Positions 1 to 9,199 of a DNA stretch of 64,000 bases are shown here, piece by piece (the stretch's first letter is position 1; the number at the start of each line of letters is the position of its first letter). This DNA is from CAJPNN01 sp041844735 (GTDB lineage Bacteria > Bacillota > Clostridia > Peptostreptococcales > Anaerovoracaceae), in NCBI GenBank assembly GCA_041844735.1, contig JBGZBP010000004.1, positions 13,273 to 77,272 of the forward strand, written 5' to 3'. The translations under genes and the position numbers were made by a program. The notes beneath the pieces were generated by a model. The model ran no database searches, was not told where the DNA came from, and was given only the letters and a program-made list of their open reading frames with translations.

Positions 1-104
1 ATAGTGAGCCGAGGTGAGTCTTTATTATATCATTAAATGTATGATATTTCCATAAGTAGATGTAATTACGATGAAAACCGAAACTAAAAATTAAAAACAC
101 TATG

Positions 105-158
105 TTGACAAAAAGCATTTATTCAATATAATATACATATATGAATAAATGCTCATAT
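105..158 (+). promoter_or_regulatory. cad operon promoter with overlapping ArsR/CadC-type operator
   Basis: A sigma-A-like promoter is visible: -35 TTGACA at 105-110, 16-bp spacer, -10 TATAAT at 127-132. A perfect 12-bp inverted repeat (AGCATTTATTCA at 114-125, TGAATAAATGCT at 142-153) brackets the -10. A second overlapping dyad, ATATGA-N8-TCATAT (139-158), resembles known ArsR/SmtB-family operators built on ATATGAA/TTCATAT half sites. The overlap with the promoter core suits repression by the ArsR protein encoded at 292, so autoregulation is inferred. Confidence 0.75.
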
Positions 159-291
159 GTTTATGTTTATGTTTGTAGTGATTGTCTAAAATATTCTCAA
201 TGTCGGAAAATTAATTATACGGATAATTGCTATCGACTTTAATAGCCGGGGACGGGGCATAAGCAGATGGAGAATAAAAGGAGGGGAAATA

Positions 292-642
292 ATGGTAGTG
301 GAAAAGTGTGATTTTATGCATGTGCATCAGGATATAATCGATACAGTTCAGAATAAAATGCCGGATGAAGAGATGTTATATGATTTAGCAGAACTTTTTA
401 AGACCTTTGGAGACAGCACCAGAATAAGAATACTTTATGTGCTGTTTGAGTCCGAGATGTGTGTTTGTGATATAGCCCAGCTTCTGAATATGACACAGTC
501 GGCGATATCGCACCAATTGCGCCTGTTGAAACAGGCGAGGCTGGTTAAGGCGAAGAGACAGGGACGAACTGTATTTTATTCCCTTTGCGATGATCACGTG
601 AGAACGATTATAAATCAAGGTATGGCACATATAGAAGAATGA
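292..642 (+). CDS. cadC: CadC-type ArsR/SmtB metal-sensing repressor
   Basis: A 116-residue winged-helix repressor, the usual length for ArsR/SmtB proteins. It should repress the downstream efflux genes and leave DNA when Cd, Pb or Zn binds. The residues match the CadC pattern closely. The alpha3N thiolate site is present as Cys57-Val-Cys59 in the recognition-helix region plus Cys6 in the N-terminal arm. The alpha5 site is present as Asp100/His102 and His113/Glu116. The helix-turn-helix segment is around residues 58-82. The ATG at 292 has an AAGGAGGGG ribosome site. It is the first gene of a three-gene operon with the HMA protein and the P1B ATPase. Which metal it senses is inferred from the family. 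Confidence 0.93.
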   Translation: MVVEKCDFMHVHQDIIDTVQNKMPDEEMLYDLAELFKTFGDSTRIRILYVLFESEMCVCDIAQLLNMTQSAISHQLRLLKQARLVKAKRQGRTVFYSLCDDHVRTIINQGMAHIEE

Positions 643-672
643 TTCGCTTGAGGAAATTTGGAGGAATATAAA

Positions 673-888
673 ATGAAAAAAACTTTTAAAATGAAAAATT
701 TGGGATGTGCACACTGTGCGGCGGAGATGGAAAGTAAAATTCAAAAACTTGACGGTGTCAAAACTGCAGGGATAAGTTTTATGATGCAAAAGATAACTAT
801 TGAGGCGGACGATGAAAGATTTAACGAAATAGTGACAGAAGCCAGAGAAATATGCAAAAAAATAGAGCCGGGCTGTACCATTTTATAA
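673..888 (+). CDS. Small heavy-metal-associated (HMA) domain protein, metallochaperone-like
   Basis: A 71-residue protein that is a single HMA domain with the metal-binding loop GCAHCA near the N-terminus. It probably hands a soft metal ion to the P1B ATPase encoded next, or stands in for that pump's missing N-terminal HMA domain. I chose the ATG at 673 because the GGAGG at 660-664 is 8 bases upstream. An in-frame TTG at 658 lacks a suitable ribosome site. It sits 30 bp after the repressor gene and 21 bp before the ATPase gene, so the three are almost certainly co-transcribed. Metal specificity cannot be read from the domain alone. Confidence 0.85.
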   Translation: MKKTFKMKNLGCAHCAAEMESKIQKLDGVKTAGISFMMQKITIEADDERFNEIVTEAREICKKIEPGCTIL

Positions 889-909
889 TATAAAAGGAGA
901 TGTGACGTT

Positions 910-2781
910 TTGAATAATGAACAAAAAAAATGGTTAAAAATGATATTGGTGGCGGTGGCTTTGCTCATGGCTGCAATAGCTGTAATAGAAGTTTGTGAGG
1001 CAAGAGAGCAAATAGGCAAATGGGTGATAGTGCTGTATTTGCCTGCATATTTGCTTGCGGGTGGCAGCGTACTTAAGACTGCATTGAAAAATATTGCGTC
1101 GGGGCGTCTGTTCGATGAAAACTTTCTAATGTCGCTGGCAACGGTAGGGGCGTTTTGTATAGGAGAATACAATGAGGCTGTGGCTGTCATGATATTTTAT
1201 CAAGTAGGAGAATTGTTCCAGGATTGTGCTGTGACAAAAGCGAGGGAATCCATACAAAGCCTGATGGATATGGCTTCCGACTGTGCTAACGTTATAGTGG
1301 ACGACAGAATTGAAGAAATGGACATTTATGATGTGGAACCGGGCAGCTGTGTTTTCGTAAAACCGGGAGAGAGAATCCCTCTTGACGGCGTAATATTACG
1401 AGGTGAGAGTGCGCTTGACACGTCACCTGTTACAGGAGAATCATATCCTAGAGAGGCGGTGCCGGGAGACAGCGTTTTCAGCGGATCAATCAATTTGACA
1501 TCACCGATATATGTGAAAACCACAAAACCGGCAGATGAATCCACGTCAGCAAAAATAATGGAGATGGTGGAGACTGCTATTGAAAAAAAGGCAAAAAAAG
1601 AAAGGTTTATAACAAGGTTTGCAAGGGTTTATACTCCTGTAGTTGTAGGATTGGCTGCTGCTATAGCATTCATACCGCCGCTATTGTTTTCCGGAGTTTT
1701 TTCGGAGTGGGTCTCCAGAGCGTTGATATTTCTCGTGATATCATGCCCTTGTGCATTGGTAATATCTATTCCTATGGGCTTCTTCTCCGGTATAGGAGCG
1801 GCCTCTAAGAGGGGGATATTAGTAAAAGGAGGGACTTCTATAGAAAGTTTATCGCAAATAGACGTTATAGGGTTTGATAAGACGGGAACTATAACTACCG
1901 GAGAGTTTCGTGTAGAGAAAATGAACTTGAATGGAGTAGCGGATATTGAGCAATCCGAGATACTTGAAATGGTCGGCATCGTAGAAAGAGAATCGGGACA
2001 TCCTGTATCGATAGCGATAGTTCGTGAACTGGGGAAGATGATAAAATTGGACTCTGTAAAGCCGGAAGAAGTGGTTGAAAAAGCCGGAAGAGGGCTGATT
2101 GCAAAAATTTTTGACAGAACAGTACTGGTGGGGAATAGGAAGCTGATGGATGATAACGGGGTGATAATTTCAGCTGAGAACGATACGCCGGGGAGGACGT
2201 CGCATATTCATGTTGCTGTGGACGGACGATACGCGGGATATATTGAACTTGCGGATGAGGTTAAGGAAGATGTGCAAAGAACACTGAGGGAAATAAAGAG
2301 CCTTGGGGTAAAGAAAACCGTTATGCTTACAGGAGATCGTAAAGAGCCGGCTGAATATGCGGCTTGTATTGCCGGGGTGGATGATATAGAATATGAGTTG
2401 TTACCGGAAGATAAACTGGATAAGATATGTAAGTTAAAGGAAAATAACAGAGTCGCTTTTGTAGGAGACGGCATAAATGATGCGCCTGTACTCGCAGGAG
2501 CGGATGTCGGCATTGCTATGGGAGTGATGGGCACTGATGCGGCTATTGAAGTAGCGGATGTCGTAATAATGGATGACAAAATGTCAGGGATAGCTGAGGC
2601 GATAAGGATTTCTAAAAAAACAATAAGAATAGTAAATTCCAACATAGTATTTGCACTTGGTTGTAAAGGTTTGATTTTAGGGCTGGGAGCATTCGGATTG
2701 GCAAATATTTGGGCAGCCGTGTTTGCGGATGTAGGTGTGGCAGTTATAGCCATTTTGAATTCGATGCGAGCAGGACGATAA
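910..2781 (+). CDS. cadA: P1B-type Cd2+/Zn2+/Pb2+-exporting ATPase
   Basis: A 623-residue heavy-metal pump that couples ATP hydrolysis to metal export across the cytoplasmic membrane. The diagnostic motifs are all present: CPC in a membrane helix (residues 279-281), the phosphorylation site DKTGT at Asp323, the SGHP motif of the nucleotide domain, and GDGINDAPVL in the hinge. An actuator-domain TGES motif is present (TGESYP). The protein starts directly with membrane helices and has no N-terminal HMA domain; that domain is encoded separately just upstream. Translation starts at a TTG with AAGGAGA 9 bases upstream. With the CadC-type repressor it forms a classic cad resistance operon. ZntA-like zinc export is the main alternative. 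Confidence 0.93.
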   Translation: MNNEQKKWLKMILVAVALLMAAIAVIEVCEAREQIGKWVIVLYLPAYLLAGGSVLKTALKNIASGRLFDENFLMSLATVGAFCIGEYNEAVAVMIFYQVGELFQDCAVTKARESIQSLMDMASDCANVIVDDRIEEMDIYDVEPGSCVFVKPGERIPLDGVILRGESALDTSPVTGESYPREAVPGDSVFSGSINLTSPIYVKTTKPADESTSAKIMEMVETAIEKKAKKERFITRFARVYTPVVVGLAAAIAFIPPLLFSGVFSEWVSRALIFLVISCPCALVISIPMGFFSGIGAASKRGILVKGGTSIESLSQIDVIGFDKTGTITTGEFRVEKMNLNGVADIEQSEILEMVGIVERESGHPVSIAIVRELGKMIKLDSVKPEEVVEKAGRGLIAKIFDRTVLVGNRKLMDDNGVIISAENDTPGRTSHIHVAVDGRYAGYIELADEVKEDVQRTLREIKSLGVKKTVMLTGDRKEPAEYAACIAGVDDIEYELLPEDKLDKICKLKENNRVAFVGDGINDAPVLAGADVGIAMGVMGTDAAIEVADVVIMDDKMSGIAEAIRISKKTIRIVNSNIVFALGCKGLILGLGAFGLANIWAAVFADVGVAVIAILNSMRAGR

Positions 2782-2865
2782 GATATGCAAATGAGACGGG
2801 ATAGGGGCGGTTGCCTTAGCGGTATGTATAAAACAATATCGTGGAGAATGAAAATATAAAATAGG

Positions 2866-2900
2866 AGTGGGGCTATTGTTGATAGCCTCGCTTTTATTTT
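2866..2900 (+). terminator. Rho-independent terminator of the cad operon
   Basis: An 11-bp stem (2866-2876 with 2882-2892, two G-U pairs), a 5-base loop and a T-rich tail, 85 bp after the cadA stop codon. Confidence 0.85.
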
Positions 2901-2953
2901 GTTGATAAAAGTAGCTAAAAAATAAATAAAGCGGATAAAATTCGTTTTTTTAC

Positions 2954-2982
2954 TTGGAAATCGCATTTAAATCTGATATCAT
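2954..2982 (+). promoter_or_regulatory. Candidate promoter of the purine operon
   Basis: TTGGAA (2954-2959), 17-bp spacer, TATCAT (2977-2982), about 80 bp before purL. Both hexamers deviate from consensus. A CGAAC core at 3014-3018 resembles half of a PurR box (11 of 13 positions by hand), but the motif is mostly A/T and this is weak evidence. Confidence 0.35.
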
Positions 2983-3060
2983 GTAGATAAAATTAGATAA
3001 AGCAATAAAAACACGAACTATTATATCAAAATAGGATAAAATAATACGGAGGTTTCGGCT

Positions 3061-6000
3061 GTGATCAGAAGGTTGTACGTAGAGAAAAAAGAAGAGTTTG
3101 CGGTAGAAGCGAAAAAACTGTACAGTGAATTTGTGAACAATTTAAAAATAAACAGCATAGACAGAGTTAGAGTGATTAACAGATATGATGTTGATAATAT
3201 TGATGAGGATACGTATGCTATAGCAAGGGATACTATATTTTCAGAGCCTGCTGTGGATAGGGTTTTCAATGAGGGAATCTCTATACCGGACGGCTCTGTT
3301 TTTTTTACGGTGGAATACTTGCCGGGGCAATATGATCAGAGGGCGGATTCTGCTGAGCAATGCATCAAAATCATAGCTCCGGACAGTGACCCTATTGTGA
3401 AATGTGCAAAACTGTACGTGATATCAGGAAACATCACGGAAAACGAGAAGGAAAAAATAATTAAATTTTGTGTGAACAGCGTTGATTCAAGGATTGCAGA
3501 GGATGAAAAGCCTGACAGTCTGGCGGTAAATATTGAGGAGATAGAGGCGGAAAGTGAAATCGTCGGATTTGTTGATATGAGCGGCGAAAATCTCAAAGCC
3601 TATATTGAGGAAAACGGACTGGCGATGAGTTTTGATGATATAAAAATGGTGCAGGATTATTTTATCGAGGAGGACAGAAATCCTACACTGACTGAAATAA
3701 AGGTCATTGACACATACTGGTCGGATCATTGCAGGCATACTACATTTAATACGATTTTAGAAGATGTGGAATTTGAAAGCGGGGCCTATGCTGATGTTGT
3801 AAAAAAGGCGTTCGAGCGATATAAGGATATCAGGGTTGACAAATCGAAGCCGGTGACATTGATGGACATAGGAACTGTTGCCACAAAATACTTTAAAGCA
3901 AATGATATGATAGAAGGGCTCGACGAATCGGAGGAAATCAATGCATGCAGCATTAAAGTCACTGCGAAGATTGACGGCGAGGATGAAAATTGGTTGGTGA
4001 TGTTCAAAAACGAAACACACAATCATCCTACTGAAATAGAACCTTTTGGAGGTGCGGCGACATGCTTGGGCGGAGCAATCAGAGATCCGCTTTCAGGGCG
4101 ATCTTATGTATATCAAGCTATGAGGGTAACGGGGGCAGGCAATCCGCACACACCTATAGAAAGCACATTGGAAGGCAAATTGCCACAGAAAAAAATAACC
4201 ACGGAGGCGGCAAGAGGATACAGTTCCTACGGCAACCAGATAGGGATAGCCACGGGGCAGGTGTCGGAGATTTATGATGACGGGTATGTTGCAAAGAGAA
4301 TGGAAGTGGGGGCAGTTATAGGAGCTGCACCGGCAAAGAATGTAGTCAGATTAAAACCGGAAGCAGGTGATGTTATTATATTGGTCGGTGGCAGAACAGG
4401 CAGAGACGGCTGCGGCGGAGCTACCGGTTCCTCTAAAAAACATCAGGCATCCTCAATAGAGACAGCAAGCGCAGAGGTACAAAAAGGAAATCCGCCGGTT
4501 GAAAGAAATTTACAGAGACTGTTCAGACGGAATGAGGTCAGCACCCTTATAAAAAGATGTAATGATTTCGGAGCCGGAGGAGTCTCGGTTGCGATAGGTG
4601 AGCTTGCGGACAGCATAGATGTGAATTTGGACCTGATTCCTAAAAAATACGACGGATTGTCGGGAACAGAGCTTGCAATTTCAGAATCTCAGGAGAGAAT
4701 GGCGGTCGTTGTGGACAAAAATGATGCTGTTAAGTTTATCGAATATGCAAATGAAGAAAACCTTGAAGCTACACAGGTAGCAAGAGTGACGGACAGCGGC
4801 AGATTCAGAATGTACTTTAAGGGAAAGGAAATTCTGAGTCTTAGGAGAGATTTTTTAGATACAAACGGAGCGAGGGTCAAGGCGAAAGTTTTGGTTAAAG
4901 ACAGAACCCCGAGCGACGGTAGGAGTGAGTATACAGACATCATAATAGGTAAATATGGTAAGTTCGGGGAGCTTAATTGTTGCTCTCAGAAAGGGCTTAT
5001 AGAAACGTTTGACAGCACAATCGGACAGGGAAGCGTTTTGATGCCGCTTGGCGGCAAATATCAAATGACGCCGACGACAGGAATGTGTGCCAAGCTGCCT
5101 GTAGGAACAAGAGAAACTGATACTGCAACGGCTATGACATGGGGGTATGACAGCGATATCTCAAAAGCCATGCCTTATTATGGGGGCATGTATTCCGTGA
5201 TAGATGCAGTGAGCAAGGCGGTAGCCATGGGTGTGGATTACAGGGATATAAAATTATCTTTGCAGGAATATTTTCCAAGCTTGGGGGATAATCCTGAAAA
5301 ATGGGGATTGCCGTTTGAAGCTCTGCTTGGAGCATTGGATGCCGAAATCGGGCTTGGAATAGGAGCTATAGGCGGAAAAGACAGTATGTCGGGAACATTT
5401 CAGGATATAGAAGTACCGCCTACGGTCATTGCATTTACTTGTGCGACGGTTAATGCCAATCATGTGATTTCTCCTGAGATAAAAAGGGATTCGAGCAGGA
5501 TTTATATGTTGTACTCGGGGGATTTGGATATCAGGAACTTTAACTTTGACATATTTAAAGATAATATGTACTGGATTAATAAACAGATAAAGGACAGAAA
5601 GATATTATCGTGCAGTAATGTCGGAAAAGGCGGTATTTGGGGCACATTAATTAAGATGACCCTCGGGAATCACATCGGATTTACGGGGAGTAATGATGTC
5701 GGAATCATGCTTGATATTCCTATTCCCGGAGCGTTTATATTTGAGAGCATGTATGACATGATTGCAGAGTGTAGCGGTTCGGATATTGCAAAGAATATAA
5801 TATGTTTGGGCAGTGCGACGAGAGAGGATGAAATCAAACTGTCGCAGAGGACAATAAGCATAGAAAAAGCTGACGAGATTTGGAGGCACGGACTGGAAAA
5901 TATTTTTCCTACAAAACTTGAAAACGAATGCTCTGATGTTGCTATACAGCCGGGCTACTACAGGAGAAGCAAAAGAAAAAGCTCGGCGGGCATTACGCCT

Positions 6001-6807
6001 ATTTTCAAAAAACCGGCAATAGTTATTCCTGTGTTCCAGGGAACCAACTGTGAAGCGGACAGCAGGGCAGCGTTTGAAAAGCATGGAGGCAATGTTAAGC
6101 AGGTGATGCTTCGCAACTTGACTCCTGCGGCATTGCAGGACTCTATACGAGAGCTTGTGAGCAGTATTGCGGAAAGTCAGATGATATTCATACCCGGAGG
6201 GTTTAGCGGCGGAGATGAGCCGGACGGATCGGCAAAGTTTATAACATCAATTTTCAGGAATCCCATGGTGAGACTTGAGGTTGAAAAACTTATGAACGAG
6301 CGTGACGGGTTGATGTTGGGCATTTGTAACGGTTTTCAGGCATTGATAAAATTGGGGCTTTTGCCTTATGGTGAAATCAGAGATATGGATGAGGACAGCC
6401 CTACATTGACATACAACCTGATAGGAAGACATGTTTCGGGAATGGTCAGAACAAGGGTGGCATCCGTTAAATCTCCGTGGCTGAGAGGAGTCGAGGTAGG
6501 AGACATTCACACTATACCGGTATCTCACGGCGAGGGTAGATTTATAGCTACTGAGGACACGTTGCAAGATTTAATTAACAACGGGCAGGTGGCTACGCAG
6601 TATGTTGATTTATCGGATACGGCAACGATGAAAACGGAATTCAACCCGAACGGTTCTATGATGGCAATTGAGGGAATCACATCTCCGGATGGGCGAATAT
6701 TAGGTAAAATGGGACATTCAGAGAGAATAGGAAATAATCTTTACAAGAACATCCCGGGAAATATGAATCAAAATATATTTAAATCGGGCATAGAATTTTT
6801 TAAGTGA
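3061..6807 (+). CDS. purL: Phosphoribosylformylglycinamidine synthase, fused single-chain form
   Basis: A 1248-residue enzyme that converts FGAR, ATP and glutamine to FGAM in IMP synthesis. It carries on one chain what Bacillus splits into PurS, PurL and PurQ. The ATP-binding synthase body includes the NETHNHPTEIEPFGGAAT-type segment. The C-terminal glutaminase domain has a GICNGFQ nucleophile elbow (Cys1089) and the SHGEGRF segment. The sequence looks like the clostridial single-chain subtype rather than the E. coli one. Translation starts at GTG 3061, with GGAGG 8 bases upstream. It is the first gene of an eight-gene operon reading purL-E-C-M-N-F-H-D. Confidence 0.95.
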   Translation: MIRRLYVEKKEEFAVEAKKLYSEFVNNLKINSIDRVRVINRYDVDNIDEDTYAIARDTIFSEPAVDRVFNEGISIPDGSVFFTVEYLPGQYDQRADSAEQCIKIIAPDSDPIVKCAKLYVISGNITENEKEKIIKFCVNSVDSRIAEDEKPDSLAVNIEEIEAESEIVGFVDMSGENLKAYIEENGLAMSFDDIKMVQDYFIEEDRNPTLTEIKVIDTYWSDHCRHTTFNTILEDVEFESGAYADVVKKAFERYKDIRVDKSKPVTLMDIGTVATKYFKANDMIEGLDESEEINACSIKVTAKIDGEDENWLVMFKNETHNHPTEIEPFGGAATCLGGAIRDPLSGRSYVYQAMRVTGAGNPHTPIESTLEGKLPQKKITTEAARGYSSYGNQIGIATGQVSEIYDDGYVAKRMEVGAVIGAAPAKNVVRLKPEAGDVIILVGGRTGRDGCGGATGSSKKHQASSIETASAEVQKGNPPVERNLQRLFRRNEVSTLIKRCNDFGAGGVSVAIGELADSIDVNLDLIPKKYDGLSGTELAISESQERMAVVVDKNDAVKFIEYANEENLEATQVARVTDSGRFRMYFKGKEILSLRRDFLDTNGARVKAKVLVKDRTPSDGRSEYTDIIIGKYGKFGELNCCSQKGLIETFDSTIGQGSVLMPLGGKYQMTPTTGMCAKLPVGTRETDTATAMTWGYDSDISKAMPYYGGMYSVIDAVSKAVAMGVDYRDIKLSLQEYFPSLGDNPEKWGLPFEALLGALDAEIGLGIGAIGGKDSMSGTFQDIEVPPTVIAFTCATVNANHVISPEIKRDSSRIYMLYSGDLDIRNFNFDIFKDNMYWINKQIKDRKILSCSNVGKGGIWGTLIKMTLGNHIGFTGSNDVGIMLDIPIPGAFIFESMYDMIAECSGSDIAKNIICLGSATREDEIKLSQRTISIEKADEIWRHGLENIFPTKLENECSDVAIQPGYYRRSKRKSSAGITPIFKKPAIVIPVFQGTNCEADSRAAFEKHGGNVKQVMLRNLTPAALQDSIRELVSSIAESQMIFIPGGFSGGDEPDGSAKFITSIFRNPMVRLEVEKLMNERDGLMLGICNGFQALIKLGLLPYGEIRDMDEDSPTLTYNLIGRHVSGMVRTRVASVKSPWLRGVEVGDIHTIPVSHGEGRFIATEDTLQDLINNGQVATQYVDLSDTATMKTEFNPNGSMMAIEGITSPDGRILGKMGHSERIGNNLYKNIPGNMNQNIFKSGIEFFK

Positions 6808-6911
6808 CGGATGGCTCGTTTGCGTAAGATGATGAATTAAAATGAATGTAGAAAACGATAACGTCAAAGAAAAAGCCGGGGAAGTATGAAGCAAAACAGG
6901 AGGATAATGCA

Positions 6912-7394
6912 ATGAAGGCAGCAGTGATAATGGGCAGTAAATCGGACAGCCCGATAGTGGAAAAGACAGTGAGTATCTTGCAGGAATTCGGAGTGGATGT
7001 GGAAGTGAGAATAATTTCTGCTCACAGGACACCGATGTTGCTCGGAAAATTTTTAGAGTCAATAGATGAAAAAGGAATAGAGGTAGTGATAGCCGCCGCA
7101 GGGAAAGCTGCTCATTTGGCAGGGGTTTTGGCATCAGGAACGACAGTTCCGGTAATCGGACTGCCTATAAAGTCAGGAACAATGGACGGAATCGATTCGC
7201 TGCTTTCAACGGTGCAAATGCCTACAGGGATACCGGTGGCAACGGTAGCCATAGACGGTGCGGAAAATGCGGGGCTTCTGGCGGTGCAAATTTTAAGTTT
7301 AAAATATGAAATTTTAAGAGATAAGATGAAAAAATACAGGGATAGAATGAGAGAAGAGTTGGAAAGACAGGATAAAGAGTTTCAGAGTCTATAA
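6912..7394 (+). CDS. purE: Phosphoribosylaminoimidazole carboxylase/mutase catalytic subunit
   Basis: A 160-residue PurE that makes CAIR in the purine pathway. The MGSKSD start, the SAHRTP loop and the C-terminal PTGIPVATVAIDGAENAG region are conserved. The active-site loop reads AGKAAHLAG, whereas classic class I enzymes have AGGAAHLPG. No purK lies in this operon. Class I PurE normally needs PurK to make N5-CAIR, so either purK is elsewhere or this variant uses AIR and CO2 directly; the sequence alone cannot decide. A GGAGG site precedes the ATG. It lies 104 bp after purL and just upstream of purC. Confidence 0.93.
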   Translation: MKAAVIMGSKSDSPIVEKTVSILQEFGVDVEVRIISAHRTPMLLGKFLESIDEKGIEVVIAAAGKAAHLAGVLASGTTVPVIGLPIKSGTMDGIDSLLSTVQMPTGIPVATVAIDGAENAGLLAVQILSLKYEILRDKMKKYRDRMREELERQDKEFQSL

Positions 7395-7411
7395 AAATGG
7401 AGGGTAGTGTT

Positions 7412-8116
7412 ATGGAAAAGCTGGAAATGATGTACGAGGGAAAAGCAAAAAAAGTTTTCAAAACAGATGATGAGAAATTGTTGATTGTTGACTACAAGGA
7501 CGATGCAACGGCATTTAACGGATTAAAAAAGGGGCAAATAGCTGAAAAGGGTGTTGTTAACAACAGAATGTCAAATATAATTTTTCAGCTTTTAGAGAAA
7601 AAGGGAGTACCGACTCATTTCGTAAAAGAGTTGAGTGATAGAGAGACTTTAGTAAAAGCAGTGCAAATATTGCCACTTGAGGTTATAATAAGGAATGTTG
7701 CAGCAGGGTCTTTTTCTAAAAGATACGGTGTGGACGAGGGAAAACCTTTGGCAAAAACCGTATTGGAATTTTCATATAAAAATGATGAACTTGGGGATCC
7801 GTTAATCAATAATGACCATATACTTGCACTTGAACTGGCAACCGGTGAGCAGCTTGAGAAGGTCTCTGAATATGCTTACAGGGTTAACGATGCGTTGAAA
7901 GGATTTTTTTTAGAGAGAGGTCTGAAACTGATAGATTTCAAAATAGAGTTCGGGCTATTTGACGGAGAGGTGATATTGGCGGATGAAATATCGCCGGACA
8001 CTTGCAGACTTTGGGATGTTGAAACAAACGAGAAGATGGATAAGGACAGATTCAGAAGAGACCTCGGAAATGTAGAGGAAACCTATCAGCAGGTATTTGC
8101 CAGAGTTAAGAAATAG
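7412..8116 (+). CDS. purC: SAICAR synthetase
   Basis: A 234-residue PurC that ligates aspartate to CAIR using ATP. The YEGKAKKVF start, the DATAFNG loop, the EVIIRNVAAGS segment and the DEISPDTCRLWD motif near the C-terminus are all typical. The length matches single-domain bacterial PurC. The ATG at 7412 is preferred because the GGAGGG ribosome site lies between it and an earlier in-frame ATG at 7397. It begins 17 bp after the purE stop, so the two are probably coupled in one transcript. Confidence 0.96.
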   Translation: MEKLEMMYEGKAKKVFKTDDEKLLIVDYKDDATAFNGLKKGQIAEKGVVNNRMSNIIFQLLEKKGVPTHFVKELSDRETLVKAVQILPLEVIIRNVAAGSFSKRYGVDEGKPLAKTVLEFSYKNDELGDPLINNDHILALELATGEQLEKVSEYAYRVNDALKGFFLERGLKLIDFKIEFGLFDGEVILADEISPDTCRLWDVETNEKMDKDRFRRDLGNVEETYQQVFARVKK

Positions 8117-8156
8117 TAACACGACAGTATAAGGGCGCAGGAGGTAGAGCGAAAAA

Positions 8157-9194
8157 ATGGGCGAAAAATCTTTGACATATAAGGATGCAGGGGTCGATAC
8201 AAAAGAGGGAGAAAGAGCGGTATCTCTGATGAAGGACCATGTGAAAAAAACTTTTGACAGCAGGGTGCTTACAGGGCTCGGAGGATTCGGAAGCTTGTTT
8301 AAGCCGGACATAAAGAATATGGAAAGTCCTGTTTTGGTGGCGGGAACCGACGGAGTAGGAACCAAGCTCAAACTGGCTTTTATGATGGATAGGCATGATA
8401 CGGTGGGGCAGGATCTTGTGGCTATGTGCGTTAACGATGTTTTGTGTCAGGGAGCATCGCCGCTGTTTTTTTTGGATTATATAGCTACGGGAAAGGTTGA
8501 GGCTGAAAAAATATCAGATATAGTCAAAGGTATTTCGGATGGATGCCTGGTGGCGGAATGTGCCCTCGTAGGTGGAGAAACCGCAGAAATGCCGGGATTT
8601 TATGCGACGGATGAGTATGACCTGGCAGGTTTTGCTGTAGGTATGGTGGACGAGAAAAAAATCATAGACGGAAGCAAAATTAAAGCGGGGGATGTTATAA
8701 TCGGAATTCCGTCTACGGGAATCCACAGTAACGGGTATTCGCTGGCAAGGAAGATATTTTTTGAAAAAAACAGTTTTAATATTACAGATAAAATTGAAGA
8801 GTTGGGAGAAACTTTGGGGGACGCTCTTTTAAGGCCGACCACAATTTATACAAAGCAGGTAAAGACTGCGATGAAAAATGTTGAATGCAAAGGGATAGTG
8901 CATATTACGGGGGGAGGCTTTTATGAAAATATTCCCAGAATTATTCCGGCAGGATTGGGAGCACGCATCGACAAGGGCGCATGGGAAATGCCGAAAATTT
9001 TTAATCTGATGCAAAGGTTGGGAGAAATATCTGATAATGATATGTTTTCGACCTTTAATATGGGGATAGGTATGATGTTTGTTGTTGACGCAAAAGACGG
9101 AGAAATTCTGATGAAGTCATTAAGAGATAGTGGAAGTGATGTTTTTCACATAGGGGATATAGTAACCGGAGAAGGTGTAAAAATAGAGGGGTAA
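8157..9194 (+). CDS. purM: Phosphoribosylformylglycinamidine cyclo-ligase (AIR synthetase)
   Basis: A 345-residue PurM that closes the imidazole ring of FGAM to give AIR with ATP. The N-terminal LTGLGGFGSLF segment, the AGTDGVGTKLK substrate loop, the GGETAEMPG motif and the HITGGGFYENIPR segment are the expected signatures. The length matches the family. GGAGG at 8140-8144 serves the ATG at 8157. It is followed by purN after only 5 bases. Confidence 0.96.
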   Translation: MGEKSLTYKDAGVDTKEGERAVSLMKDHVKKTFDSRVLTGLGGFGSLFKPDIKNMESPVLVAGTDGVGTKLKLAFMMDRHDTVGQDLVAMCVNDVLCQGASPLFFLDYIATGKVEAEKISDIVKGISDGCLVAECALVGGETAEMPGFYATDEYDLAGFAVGMVDEKKIIDGSKIKAGDVIIGIPSTGIHSNGYSLARKIFFEKNSFNITDKIEELGETLGDALLRPTTIYTKQVKTAMKNVECKGIVHITGGGFYENIPRIIPAGLGARIDKGAWEMPKIFNLMQRLGEISDNDMFSTFNMGIGMMFVVDAKDGEILMKSLRDSGSDVFHIGDIVTGEGVKIEG

Positions 9195-9199
9195 GGTTG

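Noticed and set aside
1..104. Tail of a gene at the left edge
   Set aside because: Short, AT-rich and without a convincing open frame or motif.
2208..2966. 252-codon open frame antisense to cadA
   Set aside because: Low-complexity Ser/Ile/Pro-rich translation typical of an antisense shadow of a coding gene; the cadA frame has all family motifs.
2901..3060. Purine riboswitch before purL
   Set aside because: I looked for the conserved junction motifs (TATA, ATATGG, TCTACC, CCGTAAA) and did not find them.
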